From NCBI RefSeq assembly GCF_012641465.1, contig NZ_JABAIK010000012.1, forward strand, positions 1 through 64,000: a stretch of DNA of 64,000 nucleotides, written 5' to 3'. Under the pieces are notes generated by a model, which saw only the letters and a list, made by a program, of their open reading frames with translations, was not told the DNA's origin and did not search any database. The stretch is from Vibrio agarilyticus. Lineage in GTDB: Bacteria; Pseudomonadota; Gammaproteobacteria; Enterobacterales; Vibrionaceae. Shown piece by piece: positions 16,589 to 24,827 of this stretch (position 1 is its first letter; every line of letters begins with the position of its first letter). The position numbers and the translations under genes were made by a program.

Positions 16589-16617
16589 AAAAAAGCCGCA
16601 CCTGAGTGGTGCGGCTT
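16589..16617 (-). terminator. Terminator of the PL17 operon
   Basis: On the minus strand AAGCCGCACC and GGTGCGGCTT form a 10-bp stem with a 5-base loop, followed by TTTT. It lies 36 bases behind the last PL17 stop codon. Confidence 0.92.
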
Positions 16618-16652
16618 GGTCTTATTTTCCCGATAGTATTTAACGAATTGGA

Positions 16653-18806
16653 TTAATCAACTCGACCAAATGCGCCGGTCCATTGGAAACGTTGGCCGAA
16701 AAATTCAACCGTATGTTCTTCGTCGTGGTGCGCTTCATCAAGATTGGAAATCGCAAATTGATAACGTGCGCCACTGGTGGTGTTAATCTCAATCACAGTG
16801 GCAACAGTATCACTACCAAGTACCTTTACAGATGTCACCACGCCACGCGCGCCAACAGAGGCTTCAATCGACTCATTAAAGTAGCCGTGGGTTTCCAATA
16901 CAGATGCAAACACATGATTTGTTCCAGATTGACGGAAAATCAGTGCAGGCTCGCTACGTAAATTGAAGTCAGGATCATTGGCCCCAGTACGAGCAAAAAT
17001 CACTTGTGAATCTTCGGAGGCGCTGGTGATCAGTGAATAGTAGCTGTTGCCGTGAAGCCAGCTAACAAGTGAACTGTCACTTACGTTACCCGCGCCAAGA
17101 TGCCATAGATGCTGGTAACCATTGTCTGAACCCAACGCTTTCAGTGTTGGCGAGGTTTGATAGTCAAAATCGGTACGAATGATCTGCCCGGTGTAATGAA
17201 CCGGTAGGTCGTACTGGTGCGGCTGCTCAGATTCAATCTTATAAATGTCAATAACCAGCGGTTTCTCACATTCGTCAATCTCAGCAATGAGAATCGAACG
17301 CTGCATATCCACACCATCATAATAGCCTTGAATGCGGCCACTCATGCCTTGAAGCTGAGCGCGCTTGGCATTAAAGAAGTGCTTGCTACCAAACTTACTT
17401 TCCGCCAGAGCGGTATTAAAGTTATTTTGGGTTTTTTGATCAACCACCACAGTATTATGGGCAACGGTTTGTTTGCAGTACGATTTGTTTTCTGGAATAT
17501 AACGACCGCCAAATTTTGGCTCAACGTTAACCCAGCGGCCGAAACCATAATCGTGTAAGACTTCTTGACCACGATTGAAGACGCTCAGATGCAAGCCATC
17601 GTAGTGGCCGTGATCCAGCGCTGAGTGATATTGGTGATCAGAGCCGTGCTGACCAAACCAAATCAGTGCCATAGTATCGTCGTCTTGCGCGTCACGATGA
17701 CGCAAAATACCCACGCCGCCTTTTTCGCCTTGTGGCCCATCAGTGACAAACAAGCTGCCCCAGTTAAATGGCGCAATAGATTCCGCGTTTGCTACCGCAT
17801 CTGAAAGTGTTTTACCAGAGCTGTGAACCCAAACGTCTTGCTGGTGGTTTGCCATACCCAGTAAGGTTTCAGTCTGCTCATAACGGTGATAGCACACTGA
17901 GGTCGCCATGATCACGCCTTCATCATTGATCGAAATGGTTTTCGATGAATCGTTCAGTGCAGGCAAGGTACCATCAGGGAATGCAGTTTTGAATACCGCA
18001 TAAGAGGTGGTTTTGATCACCGAATCGTTAAATTCATAGATACCAAGGTCAGGCTGACGACGTTCAATGGCTTCTGCAAACAGATAAATTGGGCGCAGTG
18101 CGAAACGGTGGTAGTAAGGCCCTTCCATATAATAACCATCGGGTGAGAAGAGCTGATTGAGCTGAGCTAAGAAGCCGCCACTCACGCTATCCAATTTCAA
18201 GCCGTAAAGCGCTTTGTCTACTGAAGCTTGATCGTTGATCGCATAACCACAGATCCCCACTGCAGCCACGGCCCAAAGACCATGGTTGTGGACGATGTCA
18301 AAGTCGTGTGCATAAGTGACAACGAACATTTCAATCATCTGTTTGAAGAGGTCATTTTCAATGTGTGCTTTTTGCGCGTCATCCAGAGTGTGATAAACGC
18401 AGCTGTAGGCGCACGATGCATAGAGCATCCACATGTTTTCATTGAGCGTTTGGTGGAACAGACGACCTGGAGGGTTGGTGTCACGGCTCACATTGCTTTC
18501 CAGTGTCGGGTACACGGTCGCGTACGCCGTTAGCATGTCCACAATATAGTCGCGGTAGCGCACATCGCCAGTGATGAGGAAAAGACGACCTGCCATATCC
18601 ATGTGGATATAGTTTTGTTTGTGACGGTTGTGCTCGTAACCGCCAGCTTCACCATGGCCAGGTACTTCGATGCCAATTTCAGCGATGTAGCGATCGGTTT
18701 TGTCGATGTCACGCGCCAGTGCGCGACCAAGTAGCGTAGGGGTACCTAGCGCGGTTTTGAGTTCGGCCGCTTCGTCAAAATTTAGTAATAACGGTTGGTA
18801 GCTCAT
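16653..18806 (-). CDS. PL17 oligoalginate lyase (second gene of pair)
   Basis: A 717-aa enzyme of polysaccharide lyase family 17: an alpha/alpha barrel (about 1-330) followed by a heparinase II/III-like beta domain. Expected catalytic residues are visible: N174-H175 in IVHNHGLW, and the Tyr/His pair in GPYYHR (231-233). PL17 enzymes release unsaturated monouronate exolytically from alginate oligomers. No signal peptide is present, so it should work in the cytoplasm. It starts 2 bases after the first PL17 gene ends, and its GGAG site lies inside that gene. The two proteins are diverged paralogues of equal architecture. Confidence 0.93.
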   Translation of the reverse strand: MSYQPLLLNFDEAAELKTALGTPTLLGRALARDIDKTDRYIAEIGIEVPGHGEAGGYEHNRHKQNYIHMDMAGRLFLITGDVRYRDYIVDMLTAYATVYPTLESNVSRDTNPPGRLFHQTLNENMWMLYASCAYSCVYHTLDDAQKAHIENDLFKQMIEMFVVTYAHDFDIVHNHGLWAVAAVGICGYAINDQASVDKALYGLKLDSVSGGFLAQLNQLFSPDGYYMEGPYYHRFALRPIYLFAEAIERRQPDLGIYEFNDSVIKTTSYAVFKTAFPDGTLPALNDSSKTISINDEGVIMATSVCYHRYEQTETLLGMANHQQDVWVHSSGKTLSDAVANAESIAPFNWGSLFVTDGPQGEKGGVGILRHRDAQDDDTMALIWFGQHGSDHQYHSALDHGHYDGLHLSVFNRGQEVLHDYGFGRWVNVEPKFGGRYIPENKSYCKQTVAHNTVVVDQKTQNNFNTALAESKFGSKHFFNAKRAQLQGMSGRIQGYYDGVDMQRSILIAEIDECEKPLVIDIYKIESEQPHQYDLPVHYTGQIIRTDFDYQTSPTLKALGSDNGYQHLWHLGAGNVSDSSLVSWLHGNSYYSLITSASEDSQVIFARTGANDPDFNLRSEPALIFRQSGTNHVFASVLETHGYFNESIEASVGARGVVTSVKVLGSDTVATVIEINTTSGARYQFAISNLDEAHHDEEHTVEFFGQRFQWTGAFGRVD

Positions 18807-18808
18807 GG

Positions 18809-20977
18809 TTATTTCTCCACGCTGTGGTTAAGAGCAGTCACTTCAAGGCTGTAGAAACCATCCCAGCTGTATGTTGTGCCATCAATTTGAGTTAAATGCG
18901 GTGTGTTCTCTTTGGCGCCAAGAATGTTGCTGACCATGAGAGTCACTTTTGAATTTTGAGTGAGTACTTCAATAACGGTTCCGACTTTGCTACTGCCGAC
19001 AATACGCACTTGCTTGACTTGGCCGCGAGCGTTGACCGATTGCTCAAACTCTTCGTTAAAGTAACCGTGAGTTTCTAACACCGACGCAAATACCGACGAT
19101 GCGCCATGGCTGCGTAGCATAAACGCAGGTTCGCTACGTAGGTTAAAGCTTGGGTCATTAGCACCGGTACGAGTGAAAATCACATCTTGTTTTTCGTTTG
19201 AGCTGGTGCCAAGCCAAGTGTAATAGGTGTTGTTTTGTAACCAGCTTACCAATGCGTTAGGTTCAGTGACTTCACCAGACGCCACTTTCCATAAGTGCTG
19301 ATAACCAGCGTCATGCCCTAGCGTTTGCAGCTCGCTGTCGCAGGAATAAGCGAAGTTGGTACGCACAAGCTGACCATCGTATTGGTGGGAGTAATCATAT
19401 TGATGGGTTTGACCATCTTCACTATCAATGCGGTAAATATCGATCAGCAATGGCGCTTCAAGTTCATCTAAAGCCAGCATAAAGACGCTGCGCTGCATGT
19501 CGACGTTATCGTAATGATCATTGGCAAATGCACTCATGCCTTTGATGGTGTCATTATCTGCGATAAAGAAATGAGGCAAACCATGGACAGAATCGGCACG
19601 TTCAACATCAAAGTGGTTTTGACAGGTTTCATCAATCGTGATGGCGTTGTGTGCGATGGTTTGACGAGCGTAAGATTTGTTTTCGTCTAAATAACGGCCA
19701 CCAAATTTCGGCTCAACGTTGACCCAGCGGCAGAAACCGTATTCGCGCAAGACTTCTTGGCCACGGTTAAAGAAAGTGATGCCAAGTGTATCAAAGTTGC
19801 CATGGCCCATACCGTGTTGGCCATAATTCATCACCAGCTGAGTTACATCGCCGGTGGCGTCTTGCATACGCATAAAGCCTTGCGCGCCGTTATGGCCTTT
19901 TGGTCCTTCGCTCAGTTCAGTGCTTGGCCAAAATGGTAAACCGATCTCACGTTCTTGAGTTGCCGCTTCATAGGCGTTTGAAAGCGCAAGACCGCATGGG
20001 TGCATCCAAACAGAGTCTTGAATTTTTGCCATGCCAAGAATGTTGTCATCCATGCCGTAGTGCTGGCTATAGAGACTGACTGCCACTTGTACGCCCATAT
20101 CTGTGATGCTCATCGTACGTGATGCATCATTAAGAGCGGGAAATTCACCATTTGGATACGCGGTTGACAGTAGCGCTTGAACCGTATTGCCAATGACTTG
20201 ATTTTTGTAATTGTAAATATCAAGTTCAGGCATGTGGCGATGCACCACTTCGGCAAGCACACACAGAGGGCGAATCGCGTAACGGTGATAGTACGGGCCT
20301 TCCATATAGTAGCCAGATGGGGCAAAAAGCTGAGAAATTTGCGCCAGGAAGCCGCCAGTATCGTTGCGGTCAATGCCGTAAACTGACATTTCCAAATATT
20401 CAGGTTTACCAATCGCAAGGCCACAAATACCGACCGCTGCGACCGCCCAAATGCCGTGGTTATGAATGCGATCAAAATCGTGAGCGTATTTGACAGTAAA
20501 CATGTCAAGCATTGGCTCAAACACACCTTTTACCACAGCATCGCGCTCGTCCGCTGTCATGGTTTCGGCCACACAAGAGTAGGCGAGGCTAGTAAACATC
20601 AACCAGCAATGTTCATTTAGGATCTGATGGAATAGACGGCCTGTTGGGTTGGTGTTTTTTTGTACGTGAAAATCAAAGGTGAGGTATTTTTCCGCATAAA
20701 GCGCCAATAAATCACGAACAAATTGGCCATATTTTTCTTGTCGAGTGATCAAAAAAAGACGACCCGCCAAATTCATGTAAGTGTAATTTTGCTTGTGACG
20801 GTTGTGTTCGTATCCGCCCGCTTCGCCATGTCCCGGCACGTCAAGAGGCAGTGCCATAAATGCATCAACAGCTTTGCAATGCGCTTCAATGGTTCGACCC
20901 ATTAAGGTCGATGTGCCCACTTGTTGCTGCAACAGTTCGATTTCAGCATCGTTTAAAAGGATTGGCTGGGTAATCAT
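18809..20977 (-). CDS. PL17 oligoalginate lyase (first gene of pair)
   Basis: A 722-aa paralogue of the neighbouring PL17 enzyme. It keeps the same motifs: IHNHGIW for the Asn-His pair, GPYYHRYAIRP for the catalytic Tyr, and the C-terminal heparinase II/III-like domain (RSEPAF, VLETHGYFNE). No signal peptide. ATG 20977 is chosen since AAAGG is 8 bases upstream; GTG 20986 is in frame. A family B repeat (21030-21186) lies between the gene and the likely promoter zone near 21300. Two enzymes side by side may differ in preferred chain length or in mannuronate/guluronate preference, which cannot be read from the sequence. Confidence 0.93.
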   Translation of the reverse strand: MITQPILLNDAEIELLQQQVGTSTLMGRTIEAHCKAVDAFMALPLDVPGHGEAGGYEHNRHKQNYTYMNLAGRLFLITRQEKYGQFVRDLLALYAEKYLTFDFHVQKNTNPTGRLFHQILNEHCWLMFTSLAYSCVAETMTADERDAVVKGVFEPMLDMFTVKYAHDFDRIHNHGIWAVAAVGICGLAIGKPEYLEMSVYGIDRNDTGGFLAQISQLFAPSGYYMEGPYYHRYAIRPLCVLAEVVHRHMPELDIYNYKNQVIGNTVQALLSTAYPNGEFPALNDASRTMSITDMGVQVAVSLYSQHYGMDDNILGMAKIQDSVWMHPCGLALSNAYEAATQEREIGLPFWPSTELSEGPKGHNGAQGFMRMQDATGDVTQLVMNYGQHGMGHGNFDTLGITFFNRGQEVLREYGFCRWVNVEPKFGGRYLDENKSYARQTIAHNAITIDETCQNHFDVERADSVHGLPHFFIADNDTIKGMSAFANDHYDNVDMQRSVFMLALDELEAPLLIDIYRIDSEDGQTHQYDYSHQYDGQLVRTNFAYSCDSELQTLGHDAGYQHLWKVASGEVTEPNALVSWLQNNTYYTWLGTSSNEKQDVIFTRTGANDPSFNLRSEPAFMLRSHGASSVFASVLETHGYFNEEFEQSVNARGQVKQVRIVGSSKVGTVIEVLTQNSKVTLMVSNILGAKENTPHLTQIDGTTYSWDGFYSLEVTALNHSVEK

Positions 20978-21029
20978 ATTTGTCACCTTTGGTTTATATT
21001 CAAGACACTATACCTGTCACGTTTGAATT

Positions 21030-21186
21030 TATACCCTTTCCACTTGAGGCTGCAGCGCTTTTCGTTACAAAGCTTTTCGTTATAAAGTAAGAGGCTGACT
21101 CTCACAAACCTCATCACATAGTCTACCTATGCTCAAAGGCTTTGCTCGTTTGCCGCTTAGCTGCAGCGCCAAGTTGTTTGGGTATA
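21030..21186. repeat. Short dispersed repeat (family B)
   Basis: A 157-bp element, left end TATACCCTTTCCACTTGAGG, right end GCCAAGTTGTTTGGGTATA. It holds a duplicated TTTTCGTTA and the core CTCATCACATAGTCTACC. It is placed between the PL17 operon and the operator-like site at 21298, so the element may be transcribed as part of the PL17 leader. Confidence 0.85.
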
Positions 21187-21297
21187 TGCACAATTGCCAC
21201 TTCAAAGTGCGTCGTCATATTGCCTCTCGAAATGGATGCCACACGAGAGAGAAATAGTCAGTTAGGCATAATAAAATCATTCATCAATCTCACCATA

Positions 21298-21308
21298 AAG
21301 TAATACAA
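21298..21308 (-). promoter_or_regulatory. Predicted GntR/FCD operator for the PL17 operon
   Basis: On the minus strand TTGTATTACTT, which agrees with TTGTATTACAA in nine of eleven positions. It lies about 320 bp before the first PL17 gene, in the divergent region shared with kdgF. Confidence 0.5.
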
Positions 21309-21342
21309 TAGGATGTTATGAGAAACTAGTCCGGTTCAATAA

Positions 21343-21358
21343 GATGATCTAAGTCACG
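21343..21358. promoter_or_regulatory. Possible CRP site between the PL17 and kdgF operons
   Basis: GATGATCTAAGTCACG resembles TGTGA-N6-TCACA: the left half is GATGA, the right half is TCACG and the spacing is right (seven of ten bases). Catabolite control of alginate genes would be reasonable. The site is a guess from one sequence. Confidence 0.35.
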
Positions 21359-21478
21359 CACATTAGTGTAACTTATTGGTTTTGTGTGCTTATTTTGCTG
21401 GTTGTTTGAAGGTTAAATTGAGGCCAGTTAAGTAAAAAGACGAAATTTATTGAACTCAATCACACATTTTAAGCTTAT

Positions 21479-21489
21479 TTGTATTACAA
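21479..21489. promoter_or_regulatory. Predicted GntR/FCD operator before kdgF
   Basis: TTGTATTACAA, a perfect match to TNGTNNNACNA, 53 bp before the kdgF start codon. The same 11-mer occurs before dctP. Confidence 0.6.
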
Positions 21490-21542
21490 AATGATTTAAT
21501 TGCGTAAGGTATCACCATCAAACGAGATTGAGAGGAATCAAC

Positions 21543-21878
21543 ATGAATGCATTTTTTAAACAAGATGAGCACCCTTGGGAAGAACTGGGTAATGGAATCA
21601 AGCGCAAAATCGTCGCATACACAGATGACCTTATGGCGGTTCACTTGAATTTTGATAAAGGCGGCATTGGTCATCCTCACAAGCACGAAATCCACGACCA
21701 AATTGGTTATGTTGTGCAAGGTAGCTTTGAAGTTGAAATTGAAGGTGAAAAGCAAGTGCTGAAAGCTGGCGACGCTTATTTTGCGCGTAAGCATATGATG
21801 CACGGTGCGATTGCTCTCGAACAAGACAGCATTTTGCTCGACATCTTTAATCCCGCTCGCGAAGATTTTTTGCGTTAA
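21543..21878 (+). CDS. kdgF: Uronate-cyclising cupin KdgF
   Basis: A 111-aa single-domain cupin. HPHKHEIHDQIGYVVQGSFEV gives metal ligands H46, H48 and Q53, with H87 in MMHGAI. This spacing is the one known for KdgF. KdgF speeds the linearisation of the 4,5-unsaturated monouronate released by alginate (and pectin) lyases to the open keto form (DEH/DKI). ATG 21543 is chosen because AGAGGA lies 5-12 bases upstream; an in-frame TTG at 21528 is less likely. It is first gene of the kdgF-kdgK-eda unit. Confidence 0.93.
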   Translation: MNAFFKQDEHPWEELGNGIKRKIVAYTDDLMAVHLNFDKGGIGHPHKHEIHDQIGYVVQGSFEVEIEGEKQVLKAGDAYFARKHMMHGAIALEQDSILLDIFNPAREDFLR

Positions 21879-21918
21879 TCGCTGCGTTTAGCGCATCAAA
21901 AGCGAATAAGGTTTTGCA

Positions 21919-22860
21919 ATGAAACAATTACGTTTAGCGATTATTGGCGAGTGCATGGTTGAGCTGCAAACAAAGCAGGGTGAACTTAAACAGGCATTTG
22001 GTGGTGATACATTAAATACGGCGCTCTATTTTGCTCGCCTAACGGGCCATCTTGATGTTCAAACCAGTTATGTGACGGCGTTGGGCAGTGATCCATTTAG
22101 CAAGCAAATGTTGGCGGCTTGGCAAGCTGAAGGCATTGATACCAATCTAGTGCAATGCGTCGACGGCAAGCAACCGGGCATTTATTACATTGAAACGGAC
22201 GACGAAGGCGAGCGCACGTTTTTCTACTGGCGTAATGATGCGGCGGCAAAATATATGTTTGACCAGCCTCAAGCCAATGCGCTTTTTGACGCCTTGTTTG
22301 GTTACGACGGTGTGTATGTCAGTGGTATTACATTGGCCATTTTAACGGTCGACGGCCGCGCCAAACTGTTTGAGTTTTTAGAGCAGTATAAAAAACGCGG
22401 CGGTAAGGTTTACTTTGATAATAATTATCGTCCTAAGCTCTGGTCTAGCCCATTAGAGGCGCAGGCCACATACCAGAAAATATTGTCTTATGTCGATATT
22501 GCGTTATTAACATTCGACGATGAAAAAGAGCTTTACGGCGACAAAGATATTGAACAGTGCATTGAGCGCACGGGCAATGCCGGTGTGCAAGAAATCATCA
22601 TTAAACGTGGCGCAAAAGAGTGTCTCGTGGTTGATGGTGAACTGGCGAAATTTGTTGCGCCTAAGCCTGTGGCGAATGTTGTTGATACCACCGCCGCAGG
22701 TGATTCATTCAGCGCTGGATTTTTAGCCAAGCGCTTAGTGGGTGGTAAACCGACTGACGCAGCAGCAGCAGGTCATACGGTTGCTGGAAAAGTGATTCAG
22801 TATCAAGGGGCGATCATTCCACGTGACGCCATGCCAGATTTAGCGCTTTCATTGAGTTAA
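21919..22860 (+). CDS. kdgK: 2-keto-3-deoxygluconate kinase (PfkB family)
   Basis: A 313-aa ribokinase-fold sugar kinase. N-terminal IGECMVEL and GGDTLNTALYFARL are typical of KdgK. The C-terminal PfkB signature DTTAAGDSFSAGF (about 257-269) contains the catalytic Asp and the anion hole. It makes KDPG from 2-keto-3-deoxygluconate using ATP in the cytoplasm. It lies 40 bp behind kdgF, and an AAGG site precedes the ATG. Its normal substrate would come from reduction of DEH, for which no clear enzyme is seen in the window. Confidence 0.93.
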   Translation: MKQLRLAIIGECMVELQTKQGELKQAFGGDTLNTALYFARLTGHLDVQTSYVTALGSDPFSKQMLAAWQAEGIDTNLVQCVDGKQPGIYYIETDDEGERTFFYWRNDAAAKYMFDQPQANALFDALFGYDGVYVSGITLAILTVDGRAKLFEFLEQYKKRGGKVYFDNNYRPKLWSSPLEAQATYQKILSYVDIALLTFDDEKELYGDKDIEQCIERTGNAGVQEIIIKRGAKECLVVDGELAKFVAPKPVANVVDTTAAGDSFSAGFLAKRLVGGKPTDAAAAGHTVAGKVIQYQGAIIPRDAMPDLALSLS

Positions 22861-22917
22861 GCCAAATGGTCTTGTCGCGGCGCGATAAGTGACACTCAAT
22901 AAACCCGAAAGAGAACG

Positions 22918-23547
22918 ATGATGACAAAGTTAAATGAACAACTTGCTAGCCTTAAAGTGATTCCAGTTATCGCCATCAATAAGGTTGAAGATGCGATCCC
23001 ACTCGGACGCACTTTGGTTGAAAATGGCATGCCGTGTGCGGAGATCACTTTTCGTACCGAATGTGCTGCCGAAGCGATTGCTGCCATGCGTGCTGAATTT
23101 CCTGAGATGCTAATTGGCGCAGGTACTGTATTAACCAATGCACAGGTGGACCAAGCGATTGAAGCGGGTGTCGACTTTATCGTCAGCCCGGGATTTAACC
23201 CTCGCACAGTGCAATATTGCCTTGATAAAGGGGTCGCGATTGTCCCTGGTGTCAATAATCCAAGTTTGGTCGAGCAGGCGATGGAAATGGGTCTGCGCAC
23301 ACTGAAGTTTTTCCCGGCAGAACCTTCTGGTGGCGTGGCGATGCTAAAAGCGTTAACCGCTGTGTATCCAGTGAAATTTATGCCAACAGGCGGCGTGAGT
23401 TTGGGCAATGTGGATGAATATCTTTCGATTCCTGCCGTTCTTGCTTGCGGTGGCACTTGGATGGTACCGACCAAACTCATTGACGAAGGTCAGTGGGACG
23501 CACTAGGTGAGTTGGTTCGTGACGCTGTAGCCCACGTTAACGCGTAA
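22918..23547 (+). CDS. eda: KDPG aldolase (2-dehydro-3-deoxy-phosphogluconate aldolase)
   Basis: A 209-aa TIM-barrel aldolase. EITFRT holds the catalytic Glu (about 42-47), GAGTVL the phosphate-site Thr, and LKFFPAEPSGG the Schiff-base Lys (about 132). It splits KDPG into pyruvate and glyceraldehyde 3-phosphate, the last step of this pathway. It has two consecutive Met codons; either may start, with a GAGAACG site just upstream. A small hairpin (22871-22889) separates it from kdgK. No terminator follows directly; a family B repeat begins 22 bp after the stop. Confidence 0.95.
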   Translation: MMTKLNEQLASLKVIPVIAINKVEDAIPLGRTLVENGMPCAEITFRTECAAEAIAAMRAEFPEMLIGAGTVLTNAQVDQAIEAGVDFIVSPGFNPRTVQYCLDKGVAIVPGVNNPSLVEQAMEMGLRTLKFFPAEPSGGVAMLKALTAVYPVKFMPTGGVSLGNVDEYLSIPAVLACGGTWMVPTKLIDEGQWDALGELVRDAVAHVNA

Positions 23548-23569
23548 CAGGTTATTGAAATCCCTAAGC

Positions 23570-23696
23570 TATACCCAAACAACTTGGAGCTGCAGGTAGG
23601 CGGCAAACGAGCAAAGTCTCTGAGCATAGATAGGCTATGTGATGAGGTTTGTGAGAGCTAGCCAACAACGCTGCAACTTCAAGTGGGAAGGGTATA
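23570..23696. repeat. Short dispersed repeat (family B), compact copy
   Basis: A 127-bp copy directly after eda. It has TATACCCAAACAACTTGGAG at the left, AACTTCAAGTGGGAAGGGTATA-type right end, and the core GAGCAAAGTCTCTGAGCATAG. The copy at 37731 has the same length. Confidence 0.88.
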
Positions 23697-24040
23697 TGTG
23701 ATGCTGCGCACAGGCGTTGATGTCTGAATAGAGTGACATAGCAAGGGAAATGAATATTCAAACTGGGCTTGTATCTCATCCGGTACTGTTAGGGAAGGCA
23801 GGCTTGATGATGACATTGCACTTTGATGATTCTGAAAAGTGCTGAGTAGCGGTTTGAGTATGCGAGTTTGATTAGCGCTACCCTCGTGTTAATCAAACTC
23901 AGCACCAAATGAGCGCCCCCGTACTGTGTTTATTTGGTGTAATGGTGGTTTTACGCTGTTGTGGCAGTGGTTATGACCATCAAGTGTAAGTGACGATAAG
24001 TGGGTACACCACGTTGCCTAATTGCTTATCTGAATTTGCA
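23697..24040. other. Intergenic stretch with two adjacent inverted repeats
   Basis: No gene is apparent. GAGTTTGATTA (23864-23874) and TAATCAAACTC (23890-23900) are exact complements. Two bases later CACCAAAT (23903-23910) and ATTTGGTG (23932-23939) form a second stem. Neither has a U-tract. They may be regulatory sites or part of a longer transcript leading to the candidate RNA at 24041. Confidence 0.45.
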
Positions 24041-24162
24041 TTGGAAGGAATTTTACATTTTGCCGACCTCTCTCTCCCGAGCAGGTAATGTAAGTTCCTT
24101 TGAGCTTCCTATCTTTTTATTCGTTGTTTTTTTTGCGAGCCCCCTCGGCTCGCTTTTTTTTT
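24041..24162 (+). ncRNA. Candidate small regulatory RNA
   Basis: AAGGAA plus TTACATT (24045-24059) pairs with AATGTAA plus TTCCTT (24087-24100) in a 13-14 bp stem with one bulge. The loop is rich in C and U (CCTCTCTCTCCC, 24067-24078) and is complementary to GGAGAGAG-type ribosome binding sites. A U-rich single-stranded stretch (24111-24134) and a strong terminator follow. No reading frame is convincing. The order stem, C/U loop, U-rich tract, terminator resembles Hfq-binding regulators. The 5' end is not defined and no clear promoter was found, so it may instead be the processed 3' end of the kdgF-kdgK-eda message. Confidence 0.5.
24135..24162 (+). terminator. Strong orphan Rho-independent terminator
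   Basis: GCGAGCC and GGCTCGC form a 7-bp GC-rich stem with loop CCCTC, followed by nine T. It is about 590 bp downstream of eda and has no gene directly before it, which argues for a separate transcript or a very long 3' leader. Confidence 0.92.
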
Positions 24163-24196
24163 GCTTGCCAACACCCCTACAACTTTAAGCATGACA

Positions 24197-24478
24197 TATA
24201 CCCAAGTAACCTCAAGATGCATGGTTCAGCGAGAATGACTTGGTTCATAAGTGAGGCGAGGATTTGAAGATTGAGTGGCTCTCAATCGAAAATCGTCAAC
24301 AAAGCTGATGAGCCAAGGCAGCTCGCCCTTTGGGAGCCAATCATTGAACCGCTTTTTGTTGTAACGAAAGTGCGTTAAACAACTTGAAAATAGACTCACT
24401 ATTTCGCTGCGTTGTTTGCCTTGCTCTCAGCTCAGTGAGCCGGCTCTGAATCCAGCATCTTGAGGTCACTTGGGTATA
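24197..24478. repeat. Long dispersed repeat (family A), complete copy
   Basis: Exactly 282 bp between TATACCCAAGTAACCTCAAG and the inverted end CTTGAGGTCACTTGGGTATA. The interior contains GATTGAGTGGCTCTCAATC (a hairpin) and the block TTTTTGTTGTAACGAAAGTG. It lies between the candidate RNA and the dctP promoter region, in the same orientation as the copy at 1. Confidence 0.92.
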
Positions 24479-24827
24479 TTCGTTTTAGACCTTGATCTTT
24501 TCAACGCTCCTCAGCGATTGGCCACTTTCCTCATACTTTTCACTGCGTTCCGTTCAATATGCGACAAGTCACATTGCTGCTGTTTTATTGAACTCTTTTT
24601 GTGTGTTTCCGCACAAAGTAATATTTGAAATATTGTATTACAAGTTAGTGAGCGCAACACTGGTAATGAAGTTGATGAGGGTGTGATTTATCAAGGCGAC
24701 TTGGTAAACCGAGAACTCACACAGTATTGACTTTTTATTCTAACTCCTTGGGAAAGTATTTAAAAATCAGCCGCTTTAGGCTTTTTTCGCTGCTTCATAC
24801 CGAGAAATAACCATAACGGAGAACAAA
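24479..24827. other. Promoter region of the TRAP transporter operon
   Basis: A 349-bp gene-free stretch holding the operator-like TTGTATTACAA at 24633. It should carry the dctP promoter and a leader of up to about 180 bases. I could not fix the -35 and -10 boxes with confidence. Confidence 0.5.
24633..24643. promoter_or_regulatory. Predicted GntR/FCD operator before dctP
   Basis: TTGTATTACAA, identical to the sites before kdgF and the CAP/CBS gene. It lies 184 bp before the dctP start. Confidence 0.58.

Noticed and set aside
16653-20977. Heparinase or heparan lyase as function of the two large lyases
   Set aside because: They carry a heparinase II/III-like C-terminal domain, but the N-terminal motifs and the alginate context identify PL17.
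24000-24188. 62-codon frame across the candidate small RNA
   Set aside because: It runs through the stem and the terminator, starts without a ribosome site and has no protein-like composition.
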